Shown: in pieces, positions 53,232 through 62,508 of the stretch | Numbering within the stretch: the stretch's first letter is position 1 | Layout of the letters: every line of letters starts with the position of its first letter | Assembly: GCA_963677085.2 (NCBI GenBank) | Contig: CAXXFH010000004.1 | Location: 3,720,001-3,784,000 of the forward strand | Length of the DNA: 64,000 nt | Direction of reading: 5' to 3' | Source of the DNA: G963677085 sp963677085 | GTDB taxonomy: Bacteria; Planctomycetota; Planctomycetia; Pirellulales; Thermoguttaceae | The notes under the pieces: generated by a model | Told to the model about the DNA's origin: nothing | The model's input: only the letters and a program-made list of their open reading frames with translations | Databases searched by the model: none | Translations under genes and position numbers: made by a program

Positions 53232-56200
53232 ATGGAACACGACCCTCAGACGATTAATATTGCCTGGATGCTGCTCTGCGCAGCCCTGGTGATGCTGATG
53301 CAGGGAGGATTCTGCTTTCTGGAAAGCGGCTTCGCCCGGGCGAAAAATAGCATCAACGTGGCGATCAAAAACGTGGTCGACTTCTGCGTTGCTTCGGTCG
53401 TCTTCTGGTGCTTCGGGTTTGGGCTGATGTTCGGCACCTCGAAACTGGGGCTCTTTGGCACGTCGGACTTTTTCCTCGGCAAGACGGCCGGTCCCTGGCT
53501 GCTGGCTTTCTTCTTCTTCCAACTGGTCTTCTGTGGCACGGCCACCACGATCATCTCCGGCGCCGTCGCCGAGCGGATGCGTTTTCGCGCCTATTTGTTG
53601 ATCAGTCTGCTGGTTTCGGGCGTCGTCTACCCGGTGTTTGGACACTGGGCTTGGGGTGGCGCGGCGACCGGCACGGCAACCGGATGGCTGGCCCAACTTG
53701 GATTCATCGATTTTGCCGGGTCGACCGTCGTCCATTCGGTGGGCGGATGGATTGCGCTGGCAGCGACGATCATCATCGGCCCACGGCTAGGTCGGTTCGG
53801 CAAACAGGGCCGCGAAATCCACGGCCACAACCTGCCGATGGCCACCTTGGGTGTCTTGCTGCTTTGGTTTTCCTGGTTTGGTTTCAACGGCGGAAGCACC
53901 CTGGGCCTTACCGCCGACATTCCGCTGATCCTGGTCAACACGAACCTGGCGGCCGCCTTCGGTGGTTTGGCTGGCCTCGGGGTAGCCTGGCTTGTGGAAC
54001 GTCGGCCTGTCGTTTCTCACGTTATCAACGGCGTAATCGCCGGACTGGTGGCCATTACGGCCTCGTGCCACATCATGTCGCCCGGTGCGGCCTGCTTGAT
54101 TGGTTTGGTGGGTGGTGTGTTGTGCAGTCTTTGCACTTACCTGCTGCCTCTGCTGCGAATCGACGACGTGATCGGTGCCTTTCCGGCCCACGGCCTGGGC
54201 GGAATCTGGGGAACTCTGGCCGTTGCCCTGTTGGCCGAAAACAGCACCTGGGGAACTGGTCTGAGCCGTTGGCAGCAGCTTGGCGTGCAATCGCTGGGCG
54301 TGTTTTCCTGCTTTGCCTGGTCTTTCGGCCTGGGAATGGTCGTGTTATGGGCAATTAGCCGTGTGTTTCGACTACGTGTGACGGAGAAGGAAGAAAAGAT
54401 CGGGCTGAACGTATCGGAACACGGTGCAAGCACCGATCTGGTCGACCTGATGTCGGAAATGCAGGCACATCGTCGCTACGGCGATTTCTCCCGCAAAGTG
54501 TCGGTCGAGCCGCATACCGAAGTTGGTCAGATTGCCACCGAGTACAACCGTGTTCTGGAAAAAGTCACCACGGAGATGCACAGTCGGGAAGAAGCCGAAA
54601 AGAAGTTTCGCGGCATCTTCGAAAACGCGATCGAAGGAATTTTTCGCACCACACCCGACGGCCGATACGTCACAGCCAATCCGGCCCTGGCTCGGATTCT
54701 GGGGTTCGATTCGCAGGAGGAACTCCGCGAGGCCATCAACAACATCGGCGCACAACTCTACGTCGACCCAAATCGGCGCGAGCAGTTCATGACCTTGCTG
54801 GCCGAGCAGGAAATCATCACCGACTTCCAGTCGCAGGTGCGCCGCCACGACGGCAACATCATTTGGATTGCCGAAACGGCCCGAGTCCATCGCGATTCCG
54901 AGGGAGAAATTCTCTACTTCGAAGGAACCGTCGAAGATATCACCGAACGCAAGAAAAACGAACAACTCTTCCGCGAAAAAGAAGCGGCCGAAGCGGCCAA
55001 CCGCGCCAAGAGTCGTTTTCTGGCCAACATGAGCCACGAGATCCGTACGCCGCTTAACGGCGTGATCGGCATGCTCGATTTGCTCGGCAACACCCAACTC
55101 ACCACGCAGCAACAGCGTTATACCGAGGTTGCCCGCTCGTCGGCCGACATGCTCCTGAGCGTGATCAACGATATTCTGGACTTCTCCAAGATCGAAGCCG
55201 GCAAGATGGAACTGGAACACGTCGAATTCGATCTGCGGGAAACCCTCGAAGCCGTCCCCGACATGTTCGCCCACCAGGCCTATAAAAAGAGGATCGAACT
55301 ATACTGCCGCGTGCTCGAGGGAGTCCCCAACGGTGTGCTGGGCGACCCGGAGCGATTGCGCCAAGTGCTCGGCAACTTGGTCAGCAACGCCATCAAGTTT
55401 ACGGATCACGGCGAGGTTGGTATTCGCAGCGAAGTCGAGCCGCGAGAATCGACCGACGGAAAAGTCTGGGTACGATTCTCGGTCCGAGACACGGGCATTG
55501 GAATCCCCGAGGATCGGCTGTCGCGGCTGTTTCGCTCGTTTTCGCAGGTCGACGCCTCCACCACGCGAGAATACGGCGGAACCGGCCTGGGGCTGGCCAT
55601 CTGCAAACAGCTCGTCGAGTTGATGGGCGGCGAAATCGGTGTTGAAAGTCAACAGGGTAAAGGGTCGACGTTCTGGTTCCGCCTCCCGCTGCAAACGACC
55701 AAACGGCCCACGCTGTCGCTACCTCGCATACCCGCCAATATCCGAGGATTGCGTGTGTTGGCCGTCGACGACAACGACACCAACCTGCAAATCCTCGACG
55801 AATATCTCTCGCATTGGGGCCTCGACACGACCATCGCCCGTTCCGCCAAGGAAGCCATCGAGTTGCTCGACCAACATGCTGCCCAAGGGCACCCGTTCGA
55901 GCTGCTGATCCTCGACCATCTGATGCCCGACACAACCGGTGTCGAACTGGCCACCCAAATCCGAGAGAACCGAGCGTTAGGCGATCCCAAACTGATCCTG
56001 CTAACCTCGCTGGACAGCAACCTGGACAGCCAGCAAATGCAGCGGCTCGGGCTAACCTGTCTCCAGAAACCCGTACGCCAATCGCGGTTGTTCGATACCA
56101 TCGTCTCGGTAATCAGCGAACCGGGGTGGAGCGAACAAGCCAAGGCCGTCGCTCTTGAGGCAACGTCGACCGCATCGTCGACCGCATCCACCGCGTCGCA

Positions 56201-57149
56201 TCAAACCTCCGGCGGACAGATCCTTGTGGTCGACGACAACGAGATCAACCGGCTTGTCGCTACCGAAATGCTTCGTTGCGAGGGTTTCACTCCGCACGCC
56301 GTGGACAACGGGCGCGACGCGATCGAGGCTGCCTGCTGCGGCCGTTTCGAACTGATCCTGATGGATTGCGAAATGCCCGGGATGGATGGCTTCGAGGCCA
56401 CCCGGGAAATCCGACGCTTGGAAGCGACCGGAGAACTCCAGCGGCCGACGAAAGCCCCACTCCCGATCGTCGCCCTAACGGCCCAGGCGGTTCATGGCGA
56501 TCGGCAACGTTGCCTCGACGCTGGCATGAACGAGTATGTTGCCAAACCGATCGACCGGGGCCAATTGTTGCGAACCATTCGAGGGTTTCTGACGCGCTCG
56601 CCAGCGATCAATGCGTTGAAGAACACCGGAAGCAAACCTAATCTGTCGCCGCAGGAACCTTCGCAAGATTCGGCTACGAAACCGCTGCGGCCAAATTCTG
56701 AGTCCCCCCCAACGAACAGCGATTCAACGTACGGCAATCCAACGATCGATCCCGAGATTCTCAACGTCGCGGAGCTTGCCGACCGTTGTTCGGGCAAGAA
56801 AGACTTCATCGCCAAGATTCTGCGCAAATTCAAGGCACGAGCCCAACAACAGATACAAGAACTAGATCAGGCATGCGATAGCGACGACGACACGCAAACT
56901 GCCCGTCTGGCCCATTCGCTCCGCGGTGCCGCTGCGAACGTGGGAGCGGCGGCCGTCAGCCGTGCGGCAGCCGCACTCGAGAATGCAGCTCGCACAGCCG
57001 CGCCCATCGACCGCGGCGAACTGCATGTGCGGATTGAAGAAGAGTTGACCGTATGTATCGAAGCGATCCACCAATTGCTCGAAGAGACCACCGCTGATCC
57101 CGAAAAGACGGAAACCGGCAACCATGAAGATCCTGACAGTCGACGATGA
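53232..57149 (+). CDS. Ammonium-transporter/hybrid histidine kinase fusion (Amt-PAS-HK-REC-REC-Hpt)
   Basis: A 1305-residue protein (start at 53232; an in-frame ATG at 53184 is possible, and neither has a good ribosome site). Residues 1-385 are a full Amt/Rh-like channel with eleven predicted helices. The ammonium-site residues are present: D160 in DFAGSTVVH, pore histidines H168 and H320 (FPAHGLGGIWG). Next come a HAMP-like linker (about 400-445), PAS (455-575), HisKA with H602 (NMSHEIRTPLNG), HATPase (GGTGLGLAI), REC1 with D895, REC2 with D1045 (VVDDNEIN, LMDCEMPGMDG) and Hpt with H1228 (AHSLRGAAANVG). Known Amt-kinase fusions such as the Kuenenia example act as ammonium sensors. It overlaps the REC-HD-GYP gene by 26 bases. 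Confidence 0.93.
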   Translation: MEHDPQTINIAWMLLCAALVMLMQGGFCFLESGFARAKNSINVAIKNVVDFCVASVVFWCFGFGLMFGTSKLGLFGTSDFFLGKTAGPWLLAFFFFQLVFCGTATTIISGAVAERMRFRAYLLISLLVSGVVYPVFGHWAWGGAATGTATGWLAQLGFIDFAGSTVVHSVGGWIALAATIIIGPRLGRFGKQGREIHGHNLPMATLGVLLLWFSWFGFNGGSTLGLTADIPLILVNTNLAAAFGGLAGLGVAWLVERRPVVSHVINGVIAGLVAITASCHIMSPGAACLIGLVGGVLCSLCTYLLPLLRIDDVIGAFPAHGLGGIWGTLAVALLAENSTWGTGLSRWQQLGVQSLGVFSCFAWSFGLGMVVLWAISRVFRLRVTEKEEKIGLNVSEHGASTDLVDLMSEMQAHRRYGDFSRKVSVEPHTEVGQIATEYNRVLEKVTTEMHSREEAEKKFRGIFENAIEGIFRTTPDGRYVTANPALARILGFDSQEELREAINNIGAQLYVDPNRREQFMTLLAEQEIITDFQSQVRRHDGNIIWIAETARVHRDSEGEILYFEGTVEDITERKKNEQLFREKEAAEAANRAKSRFLANMSHEIRTPLNGVIGMLDLLGNTQLTTQQQRYTEVARSSADMLLSVINDILDFSKIEAGKMELEHVEFDLRETLEAVPDMFAHQAYKKRIELYCRVLEGVPNGVLGDPERLRQVLGNLVSNAIKFTDHGEVGIRSEVEPRESTDGKVWVRFSVRDTGIGIPEDRLSRLFRSFSQVDASTTREYGGTGLGLAICKQLVELMGGEIGVESQQGKGSTFWFRLPLQTTKRPTLSLPRIPANIRGLRVLAVDDNDTNLQILDEYLSHWGLDTTIARSAKEAIELLDQHAAQGHPFELLILDHLMPDTTGVELATQIRENRALGDPKLILLTSLDSNLDSQQMQRLGLTCLQKPVRQSRLFDTIVSVISEPGWSEQAKAVALEATSTASSTASTASHQTSGGQILVVDDNEINRLVATEMLRCEGFTPHAVDNGRDAIEAACCGRFELILMDCEMPGMDGFEATREIRRLEATGELQRPTKAPLPIVALTAQAVHGDRQRCLDAGMNEYVAKPIDRGQLLRTIRGFLTRSPAINALKNTGSKPNLSPQEPSQDSATKPLRPNSESPPTNSDSTYGNPTIDPEILNVAELADRCSGKKDFIAKILRKFKARAQQQIQELDQACDSDDDTQTARLAHSLRGAAANVGAAAVSRAAAALENAARTAAPIDRGELHVRIEEELTVCIEAIHQLLEETTADPEKTETGNHEDPDSRR

Positions 57150-58149
57150 CGACATCGCTCTGGACATTCTCAGCGATGCCCTTACGGCGTCCGGTTACGA
57201 TGTGATCACCGCGACCGACGGCCGCGAGGCCCTCGACATCGTCTCGACCAACGACGTACGACTCGTGATTTCCGATTGGGAAATGCCCAACATGGACGGG
57301 CTGCAACTGTGCCGCGCCATACGCCGTTGCGATTCGGTGAACTACATCTACCTCATTCTGCTGACAAGCCACGGAACACCGCAGGAGATCGTCGAGGGAA
57401 TGTCGGCCGGGGCCGACGATTTCATCATCAAACCGTTCAACAAAGGCGAACTGCTCGAACGGGTGCGCGCCGGCCAACGTGTATTGTCTCTCGAAACGCG
57501 CGAGATGGTGATCTTCGTGCTGGCCAAGCTGGCCGAGTCGCGAGATCCCGAGACGGGCCACCACCTGGAGCGCGTTCAGCGCTATTGTCGCACGCTGGCG
57601 CAAACGCTGGCCGAAAACCCCGACTACCGCGCCGAGATCGACCCCGAATTCGTACGGCTCGTGTTCCAGACCAGCCCGTTGCACGACATCGGCAAGGTAG
57701 GCGTGCCCGACAGCGTGTTGTTGAAGCCAGGCCGACTGAGCGACACAGAATTCGACGTGATGAAAACCCACACGTTGATCGGCGCCGAAACGCTCGAAGC
57801 GGCCCTGCGAACCTATCCCAACGCTCGCTTCCTGCAGATCGCCCGCGACATTGCCCTGGCACATCACGAACGCTGGGACGGCCGCGGATATCCTCACGGC
57901 CTTGCCGGCACCGACATCCCGCTGAGTGCCCGCATCGTAGCGTTGGCCGACGTGTACGACGCATTGACCTCGCGCCGCGTCTACAAAGACGCCTTCACGC
58001 ACGCCGTCGCCCGGGACATCATCACAACAGACTCCAGCACGCACTTCGACCCAAGCGTCGTCGAAGCCTTCGTGCAGACCGAAGAAGAGTTCATCGAGAT
58101 CCGGACGCGGTTTTCCAGCGCGGATAATCTCGCCGCGGCGACGAACTAG
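57124..58149 (+). CDS. Response regulator with HD-GYP output (predicted cyclic-di-GMP phosphodiesterase)
   Basis: A 341-residue protein. REC domain at residues 1-120 with acidic DDDD at 7-10, phospho-acceptor D51 (ISDWEMPNMDG), Thr and KPF (IIKPFNKGEL). HD-GYP domain at about 130-310: TGHHLERVQRYCR, LHDIGKVG with H187/D188, AHHERWDGRGYPHGL and ARIVALADVYDAL. Both metal pairs look intact. Its start lies 26 bases inside the end of the Amt-kinase gene, a strong sign that the Hpt of that protein phosphorylates this regulator. The output is predicted to lower cyclic-di-GMP when ammonium is sensed. Confidence 0.93.
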   Translation: MKILTVDDDDIALDILSDALTASGYDVITATDGREALDIVSTNDVRLVISDWEMPNMDGLQLCRAIRRCDSVNYIYLILLTSHGTPQEIVEGMSAGADDFIIKPFNKGELLERVRAGQRVLSLETREMVIFVLAKLAESRDPETGHHLERVQRYCRTLAQTLAENPDYRAEIDPEFVRLVFQTSPLHDIGKVGVPDSVLLKPGRLSDTEFDVMKTHTLIGAETLEAALRTYPNARFLQIARDIALAHHERWDGRGYPHGLAGTDIPLSARIVALADVYDALTSRRVYKDAFTHAVARDIITTDSSTHFDPSVVEAFVQTEEEFIEIRTRFSSADNLAAATN

Positions 58150-58208
58150 CGATTTGTCAACTTTGGGAATAGGGGTGTCATGGCCACGCTTGCGTGGCCA
58201 TGACACCC
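58150..58208 (+). repeat. Palindromic repeat E behind the second HD-GYP gene
   Basis: After TAG it reads CGATTTGTCAACTTT, then a perfect 17-base inverted repeat with TT loop at 58173-58208 (arms GGGTGTCATGGCCACGC and its complement). The copy behind the first HD-GYP gene has the same start and core. Confidence 0.85.
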
Positions 58209-58313
58209 GACTCGGTTTCTTGCCGCCGAAAGCGGCTATCCTGTATGAAACACGGCGGGGGCAGAAAAGGTTCCCGTCCCTTTTCCGTCCTCAAGCTTCG
58301 CGGGGAAAACTCG

Positions 58314-59564
58314 CTAAATTGGGTCAGGTGACATGTCCGCTTTTTCTCCCATAGCTTCGTGAATTCGGAACATTTCCCTGCCGATGTCATCGCAGACCTT
58401 GAGCATGCAGTGGCATGCAATGAGCCCGTCGAGATTTGGGTGAGCGGTGAGGAACGCGACGGTAACCATCGTCAGCGAGATCGCCATCTGATGCCCGGGA
58501 TCGGTCAGACCGGCGTCGCTCGCACCGGCGAGGAGCATTTCCGGTACATCGTGAGGTATTCCGAGTGCGAAGTGCAGCCCTTGGGATCCAGCATGCACGC
58601 TTTGGCAGGCGAGGCCGAACCAAGGCCGCCAATGGGCCATGTCGAGGCTGGCTTCGATCTGCGTGAAGTTCGGTCGAGGATTGCCCAGTGCCTCGACTGC
58701 CCAGCCATAGTTTTCGCGGAAGGACGCACCGTACTTGGCAATCGCATCGTCCGACCCCTTCTTCAACTCCTCCATCTCTTCTTCGGAAAACGGATCGTCC
58801 CCAAGGGTCTGGCAGTGCTGTTGATACTGCGTAGCCGCCCGGAAGCGTTCGACGACGGCGTGGTCGAGATATCGCTGCGGCGCATCGCCCCGATGCTCCA
58901 GTAGGAAGTACGCCGTCACGGCAAGTTCGTGGAGGGACCGCCACCGTGCGTGCGCGCCATCGGCGTATCCGGCTTTCAGGAGACAAACGATCTCACGCGC
59001 CGTCCGGCATGCGCGGCAATGTAGTCCGGTGAGTACCTCCATCAAGACGGGCTCAGATGGTGGTTCTTCTTCGGCCAATTCGCGGCGAAGATCCGTGATG
59101 TACATTTCGCCAGCCTCGTGGGCCATCGTGATAAGCATGTCGAGTCGGTCAAGGCCTTCTTTCCAACGGTCGTAGAGTCGCTCTTCGAATGCGCGCTGTG
59201 CCGCGTGCCACTCCTGCAGCGCTTGCGGCAGTGTGTCGTACAAGGATTGCAGAATGCGCGGCGCGAGTTCTTCAACGACGCGCATGACGGTGCACCCAGC
59301 GTCGGCGTCTTGCGACGCTTCGAGTTCGTGCATCGCGAGATCAACATCGTCGTTGGTAATCGAAATAGTCTGGTCGGATCCTTCGCGCGGTAATTCGATG
59401 CTTTCCGCACCTTGAATGATGGATTGAACGAGCGACAGGAGGTGCTCGTCCGATACCGCTAGCCCACGGTTTGCAAGGATGCGCCGAATGACTTCGGTCA
59501 TCAGCGACTCATCAGTCCATAATTCAACCATTGCGCGGTGTAATTCATCGTGCAGAATTCCCAT
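58314..59564 (-). CDS. DUF5677 family protein
   Basis: A 416-residue soluble protein of unknown function. Residues about 185-330 match the DUF5677 style: LHCRACRTAREIVCLLKAGY (in part), ADGAHARWRSLHELAVTAYFLLEHRG (in part) and YLDHAVVERFRAA. The N-terminal 180 residues are helical and acidic. GGGGGAA precedes the ATG at 59564. Members of the family are scattered and often near accessory or defence genes, though nothing here proves such a role. The flanking tRNA-Pro and repeat E are consistent with an inserted gene. No partner gene is adjacent. Confidence 0.7.
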   Translation of the reverse strand: MGILHDELHRAMVELWTDESLMTEVIRRILANRGLAVSDEHLLSLVQSIIQGAESIELPREGSDQTISITNDDVDLAMHELEASQDADAGCTVMRVVEELAPRILQSLYDTLPQALQEWHAAQRAFEERLYDRWKEGLDRLDMLITMAHEAGEMYITDLRRELAEEEPPSEPVLMEVLTGLHCRACRTAREIVCLLKAGYADGAHARWRSLHELAVTAYFLLEHRGDAPQRYLDHAVVERFRAATQYQQHCQTLGDDPFSEEEMEELKKGSDDAIAKYGASFRENYGWAVEALGNPRPNFTQIEASLDMAHWRPWFGLACQSVHAGSQGLHFALGIPHDVPEMLLAGASDAGLTDPGHQMAISLTMVTVAFLTAHPNLDGLIACHCMLKVCDDIGREMFRIHEAMGEKADMSPDPI

Positions 59565-59744
59565 AGTTCCCCCACTTTCTCTGCTTGAGGGACACGCTCG
59601 TTCAAAGCCTACACATCACAGACTGCCTGAATTATTGCCGGGTGAGAGATCGCGATGGTCGCCCTACCGTCGATCCGATTTCGGTCACCCCTTTTCGGAC
59701 CCAAACAGCGGGCTGGAAAATGGCCGCAAGGCATTGGCAGACGA

Positions 59745-59785
59745 CGAGAAAAGCCCACGGCCGTAAACGACAATGGGCTTCTCGT
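59745..59785 (-). terminator. Terminator of tRNA-Pro
   Basis: On the minus strand AAGCCCA and TGGGCTT form a stem followed by TTCT; GACGAGA/TCTCGTC outer pairs extend it. It lies ten bases past the tRNA 3' end. Confidence 0.75.
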
Positions 59786-59794
59786 CAAACCTAG

Positions 59795-59868
59795 TCGGGG
59801 CGATAGGATTCGAACCTACGACTTCCTGCTCCCAAAGCAGGCGCGCTGCCAGACTGCGCCACGCCCCG
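59795..59868 (-). tRNA. tRNA-Pro(TGG)
   Basis: A 74-base cloverleaf: acceptor CGGGGCG/CGCCCCG with discriminator A, D-arm GCGC type, anticodon stem CCTGC/GCAGG around loop TTTGGGA (anticodon TGG), and T-arm GTAGG-TTCGAAT-CCTAT. CCA is not encoded. Confidence 0.95.
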
Positions 59869-60050
59869 TGGCTCGAAAATACGAAACTCTTATCCTAGCG
59901 TAGCTTGTGATTATCGACAATTGGGGGGCGCCGAGAAAACACCCGATTGGACTATTATGACGCCACTTATGCAGGTTACTTCGGTGGGGGCATGGCCGCT
60001 GGAGCGGCCACGCCTTGGGGGTGAATAAACGACACTCAGTCGGCCGCGGC

Positions 60051-61226
60051 TCAGCTTACTTGCTCTCGGGCGGCCGGAATGCTGGGGTCGCAGATGTGTT
60101 CGCGCAAACGCTCGAACTCTTCGTGGTTGCGGAACTGAATGGTTAACTTCCCCCGGCCTCGCACGTTGTGGGCAAGCCGAACCTTCAGGCCCAATGCCGC
60201 ACGAAACTCTTGCTCGAGCGCTGCGATGTGGTCGTTTTGCGAACGGCCCGACTTCTTCCGCCGACCGTCTTTGCCCACCACGCCGAACGACGGACCATCG
60301 GCCGCGTCGATCATTTCCTGTACCAAGGCTTCCGTCTGGCGGACGTTCAATCCCTCGTTTTGCACCCGGCGGCAGAAGTCGATCTGCTCGCGTTCTTCGC
60401 CCAACGGCAACAGCGCCCGGGCGTGACCTTGGGTGATCTTGCCTTCGCGAAGCGAATTCTGCACCGGCTCGGGCAGTTCCAGCAAACGAATCAGATTGGC
60501 AATCGTCGAACGATCGATCTTCAGTCGCGAGGCCAACTCTTCCTGCGTGCAACCGTATTGCTCAAGGTAACGCTGGAACGAGGCCGCCTTTTCCAACGCG
60601 TTGAGGTCCTTCCGCTGGAGGTTTTCGACGATGGCCAGCTCGGCCGTTTCGCGGTCGTCGGCCTCGATGATGTTGGCCGGCACTTCGGTCCAACCGGCTT
60701 CGATGGCCGCGCGGAGACGTCGCTCGCCGGCGACTAGCTGATAGCGGTCGTCAACCCTGCGAACCACGACCGGTTGCAGCAGGCCGTGGGCCTCGATACT
60801 TTCGACCAACGCCCGAGTTTCTTCCTGGCCGAAATCTTCGCGCGGCTGGAAGGGGTTGGCGTCGATGCTCAACACGTCGAGATGCGTTTGGCCGGAGGCA
60901 ACCGGCGACAGGTCGGCCGCGTTGTGGTCCGCACCTTGGTCGGGCATGGCACCGTCGGACATACGGTCGTCGTCCGGCATGTGAACCGACAGCGAAGGCT
61001 GTGTCGAAGGCGATGGCTCATGAGGCGACGACGTTGTGTCGAGCGGAAGCGCACTGGGTTGGGCGGCCGGCTGAGGGGCCAATTGCGGCGCGGGACCGTA
61101 GGCAGTCGGCGTGCCGCCGCCGTAGGGATCGTCGTTGGTGGGAATGGTCGGGGCGGCCGACGGCGATTGTGGGACACGTCCCAACAGGGCCTCCAGGCCG
61201 CGACCGAGTCGTCGTTCCTTAGTCAC
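60051..61226 (-). CDS. parB: ParB chromosome-partition protein
   Basis: A 391-residue DNA-binding protein for chromosome segregation. The start is the GTG at 61226 (MTKERRLGRGLEALLG) with GGAGG nine bases upstream; this gives the canonical ParB N-terminus. A low-complexity Pro-rich region of about 100 residues follows. The core spans about 115-290: IDANPFQPREDF, LLQPVVVRR, the nucleotide-binding VAGERRLRAA and AIVENLQRKDLNALEKA (in part), and the HTH QEELASRLKIDRSTIANLIR (in part). It binds parS and spreads. It overlaps parA by eight bases and has three parS sites in this window. The Pro-rich insert is longer than in most ParB proteins. Confidence 0.95.
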   Translation of the reverse strand: MTKERRLGRGLEALLGRVPQSPSAAPTIPTNDDPYGGGTPTAYGPAPQLAPQPAAQPSALPLDTTSSPHEPSPSTQPSLSVHMPDDDRMSDGAMPDQGADHNAADLSPVASGQTHLDVLSIDANPFQPREDFGQEETRALVESIEAHGLLQPVVVRRVDDRYQLVAGERRLRAAIEAGWTEVPANIIEADDRETAELAIVENLQRKDLNALEKAASFQRYLEQYGCTQEELASRLKIDRSTIANLIRLLELPEPVQNSLREGKITQGHARALLPLGEEREQIDFCRRVQNEGLNVRQTEALVQEMIDAADGPSFGVVGKDGRRKKSGRSQNDHIAALEQEFRAALGLKVRLAHNVRGRGKLTIQFRNHEEFERLREHICDPSIPAAREQVS

Positions 61227-61965
61227 GTTCAAGTACCTCCATGCACAATTCCACGTACGCTCGGGCACCGCGTGCTCGCGGGGCGTACTGGATTACCGAC
61301 TCGCCATGGCTGGGCGATTCGCTGACAGCCACGTCGCGGGGAATGACGGTGTGGTAAACAATGTCGCCGAAAAACTCGCGGACCTCCGCATCGACCTCAT
61401 GGGTGAGTTCCAGCGTATAGTCGTACATCGTAAGTACAATGCCGCCGAACTCCAGGTCGTTGTTTTGTTGTTGCATCACTTGGCGGATGACCTCGATCAT
61501 CTGCGCCAACCCTTCCATGGCGAAATACTCGCACTGGATGGGCATGAGCACTTCCTTCGCGCTACACAAGGCCGTGCGGGTTAACTGCCCGAGCGAAGGT
61601 GGGCAGTCGATCAACACGAAATCGTAGCTGCCAAACCCGTGGACGAGTTGTTCGCGTAGGCGATCGGCCTCGGTCAGTTCGGCCCGAGTGAGGGCCTCGA
61701 CGTCGCGAAACCGCCGGCTGCCAGGCAGAAGGTCCAAGCCCGGGATGGCCGTTTCTCGAATTCCGCTGCGCAGCGGAGCCCCCGCTGCAAGGGGGTGTTC
61801 ATCGGTCGGCTCCAGGCCGAGGCCGCTGGTAGCATTGCATTGGGGGTCGAGGTCGACCAGGAGAGTTTGCCGCCCGGAGCGAGCCAGACCATCGGCCACA
61901 TTGATAGCCGTGGTGGTCTTTCCGACCCCTCCCTTCTGATTGGCGACACACAAAACCCGACCCAC
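61219..61965 (-). CDS. parA: ParA chromosome-partition ATPase
   Basis: A 248-residue Walker-type ATPase. Deviant Walker A KGGVGKTTT, switch VDLDPQCNAT, Walker B VLIDCPPSL. The start is taken as GTG at 61965 because AAGGAGG lies seven bases upstream and gives MGRVLCVANQKGG, the usual ParA N-terminus; an ATG six codons earlier contains that ribosome site in its own coding part and would add RRPTV. ParA drives segregation of ParB-parS complexes. It is the first gene of the parAB pair. Confidence 0.95.
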   Translation of the reverse strand: MGRVLCVANQKGGVGKTTTAINVADGLARSGRQTLLVDLDPQCNATSGLGLEPTDEHPLAAGAPLRSGIRETAIPGLDLLPGSRRFRDVEALTRAELTEADRLREQLVHGFGSYDFVLIDCPPSLGQLTRTALCSAKEVLMPIQCEYFAMEGLAQMIEVIRQVMQQQNNDLEFGGIVLTMYDYTLELTHEVDAEVREFFGDIVYHTVIPRDVAVSESPSHGESVIQYAPRARGARAYVELCMEVLERD

Positions 61966-62303
61966 CGTTGGCCTCCTTGCCATGGCGGCCCTGCCGTCGG
62001 CAGTAAATCTTACAATGCCCGTTCACGGCACTTCCGTCCGGCGGGAATTGTAATCGGCAAACCCGGATTGGGGGAATGGCAGTTTTGGCGGGACAAAAAA
62101 GGGGACGGCGGATTTGGGATTTACGATTTGGGACTTGGGGAAAAAATCCGCGACCGGTGGTCGCGCCCGGGGCTCGTGGGAGGCGACTTTTCGGACTTGG
62201 ATTTCTTACAATCGGAGAAACCATGGAGCCACGGGGGCACTGGACGGCTATTGTCGCCAACCGACCAGTGCTGCTGCAACCAGGAATGGTGCGCAGCCTG
62301 CCC

Positions 62304-62317
62304 GTTTCACGTGAAAC
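62304..62317. promoter_or_regulatory. parS: parS site 1
   Basis: GTTTCACGTGAAAC is the core of the bacterial chromosomal parS palindrome. Base 62318 extends the match to A on one side. Confidence 0.9.
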
Positions 62318-62353
62318 ATGCTCTCGGCACGTTCGGCAGACTCGCCGTAGATG

Positions 62354-62369
62354 TGTTTCACGTGAAACA
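62354..62369. promoter_or_regulatory. parS: parS site 2 (perfect 16-mer)
   Basis: TGTTTCACGTGAAACA matches the consensus at all 16 positions. It lies 37 bases past site 1. Confidence 0.95.
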
Positions 62370-62422
62370 CGGCAGACTTCGGTGCGGCGTGGAATTGCGG
62401 GATCGTGTCTTCGGCCGCTGTT

Positions 62423-62490
62423 GTGTGCCACTGGCTCTGCCAGTGCCCTTGACCGTAGAGCACTTCGCACTGGCAGAGCCAGTGGCACAC
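62423..62490. repeat. Perfect 24-base inverted repeat beside parS
   Basis: Arms at 62423-62446 and 62467-62490 pair without mismatch around a 20-base loop. The left arm begins GTGTGCCACTGGCTCTGCC. Related GGGTGCCACTGGCT words occur at 28850-28920. It lies between parAB and the acetyltransferase gene. The remaining 61966-62300 stretch also has GATTTGGGATTTACGATTTG-type simple repeats. Confidence 0.85.
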
Positions 62491-62508
62491 CCGTTCCGCT
62501 CTCCGCTT

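Noticed and set aside
53232..54390. Ordinary ammonium transporter ending after the channel
   Set aside because: The frame continues without a stop into PAS, kinase, receiver and Hpt domains with all key residues.
56956..58206. 416-residue minus-strand frame opposite the REC-HD-GYP gene
   Set aside because: It begins in repeat E and mirrors a gene with complete REC and HD-GYP motifs.
58314..59564. Part of a multi-gene defence island
   Set aside because: No nuclease, helicase, methylase or transposase lies near it; only the single DUF5677 gene is present.
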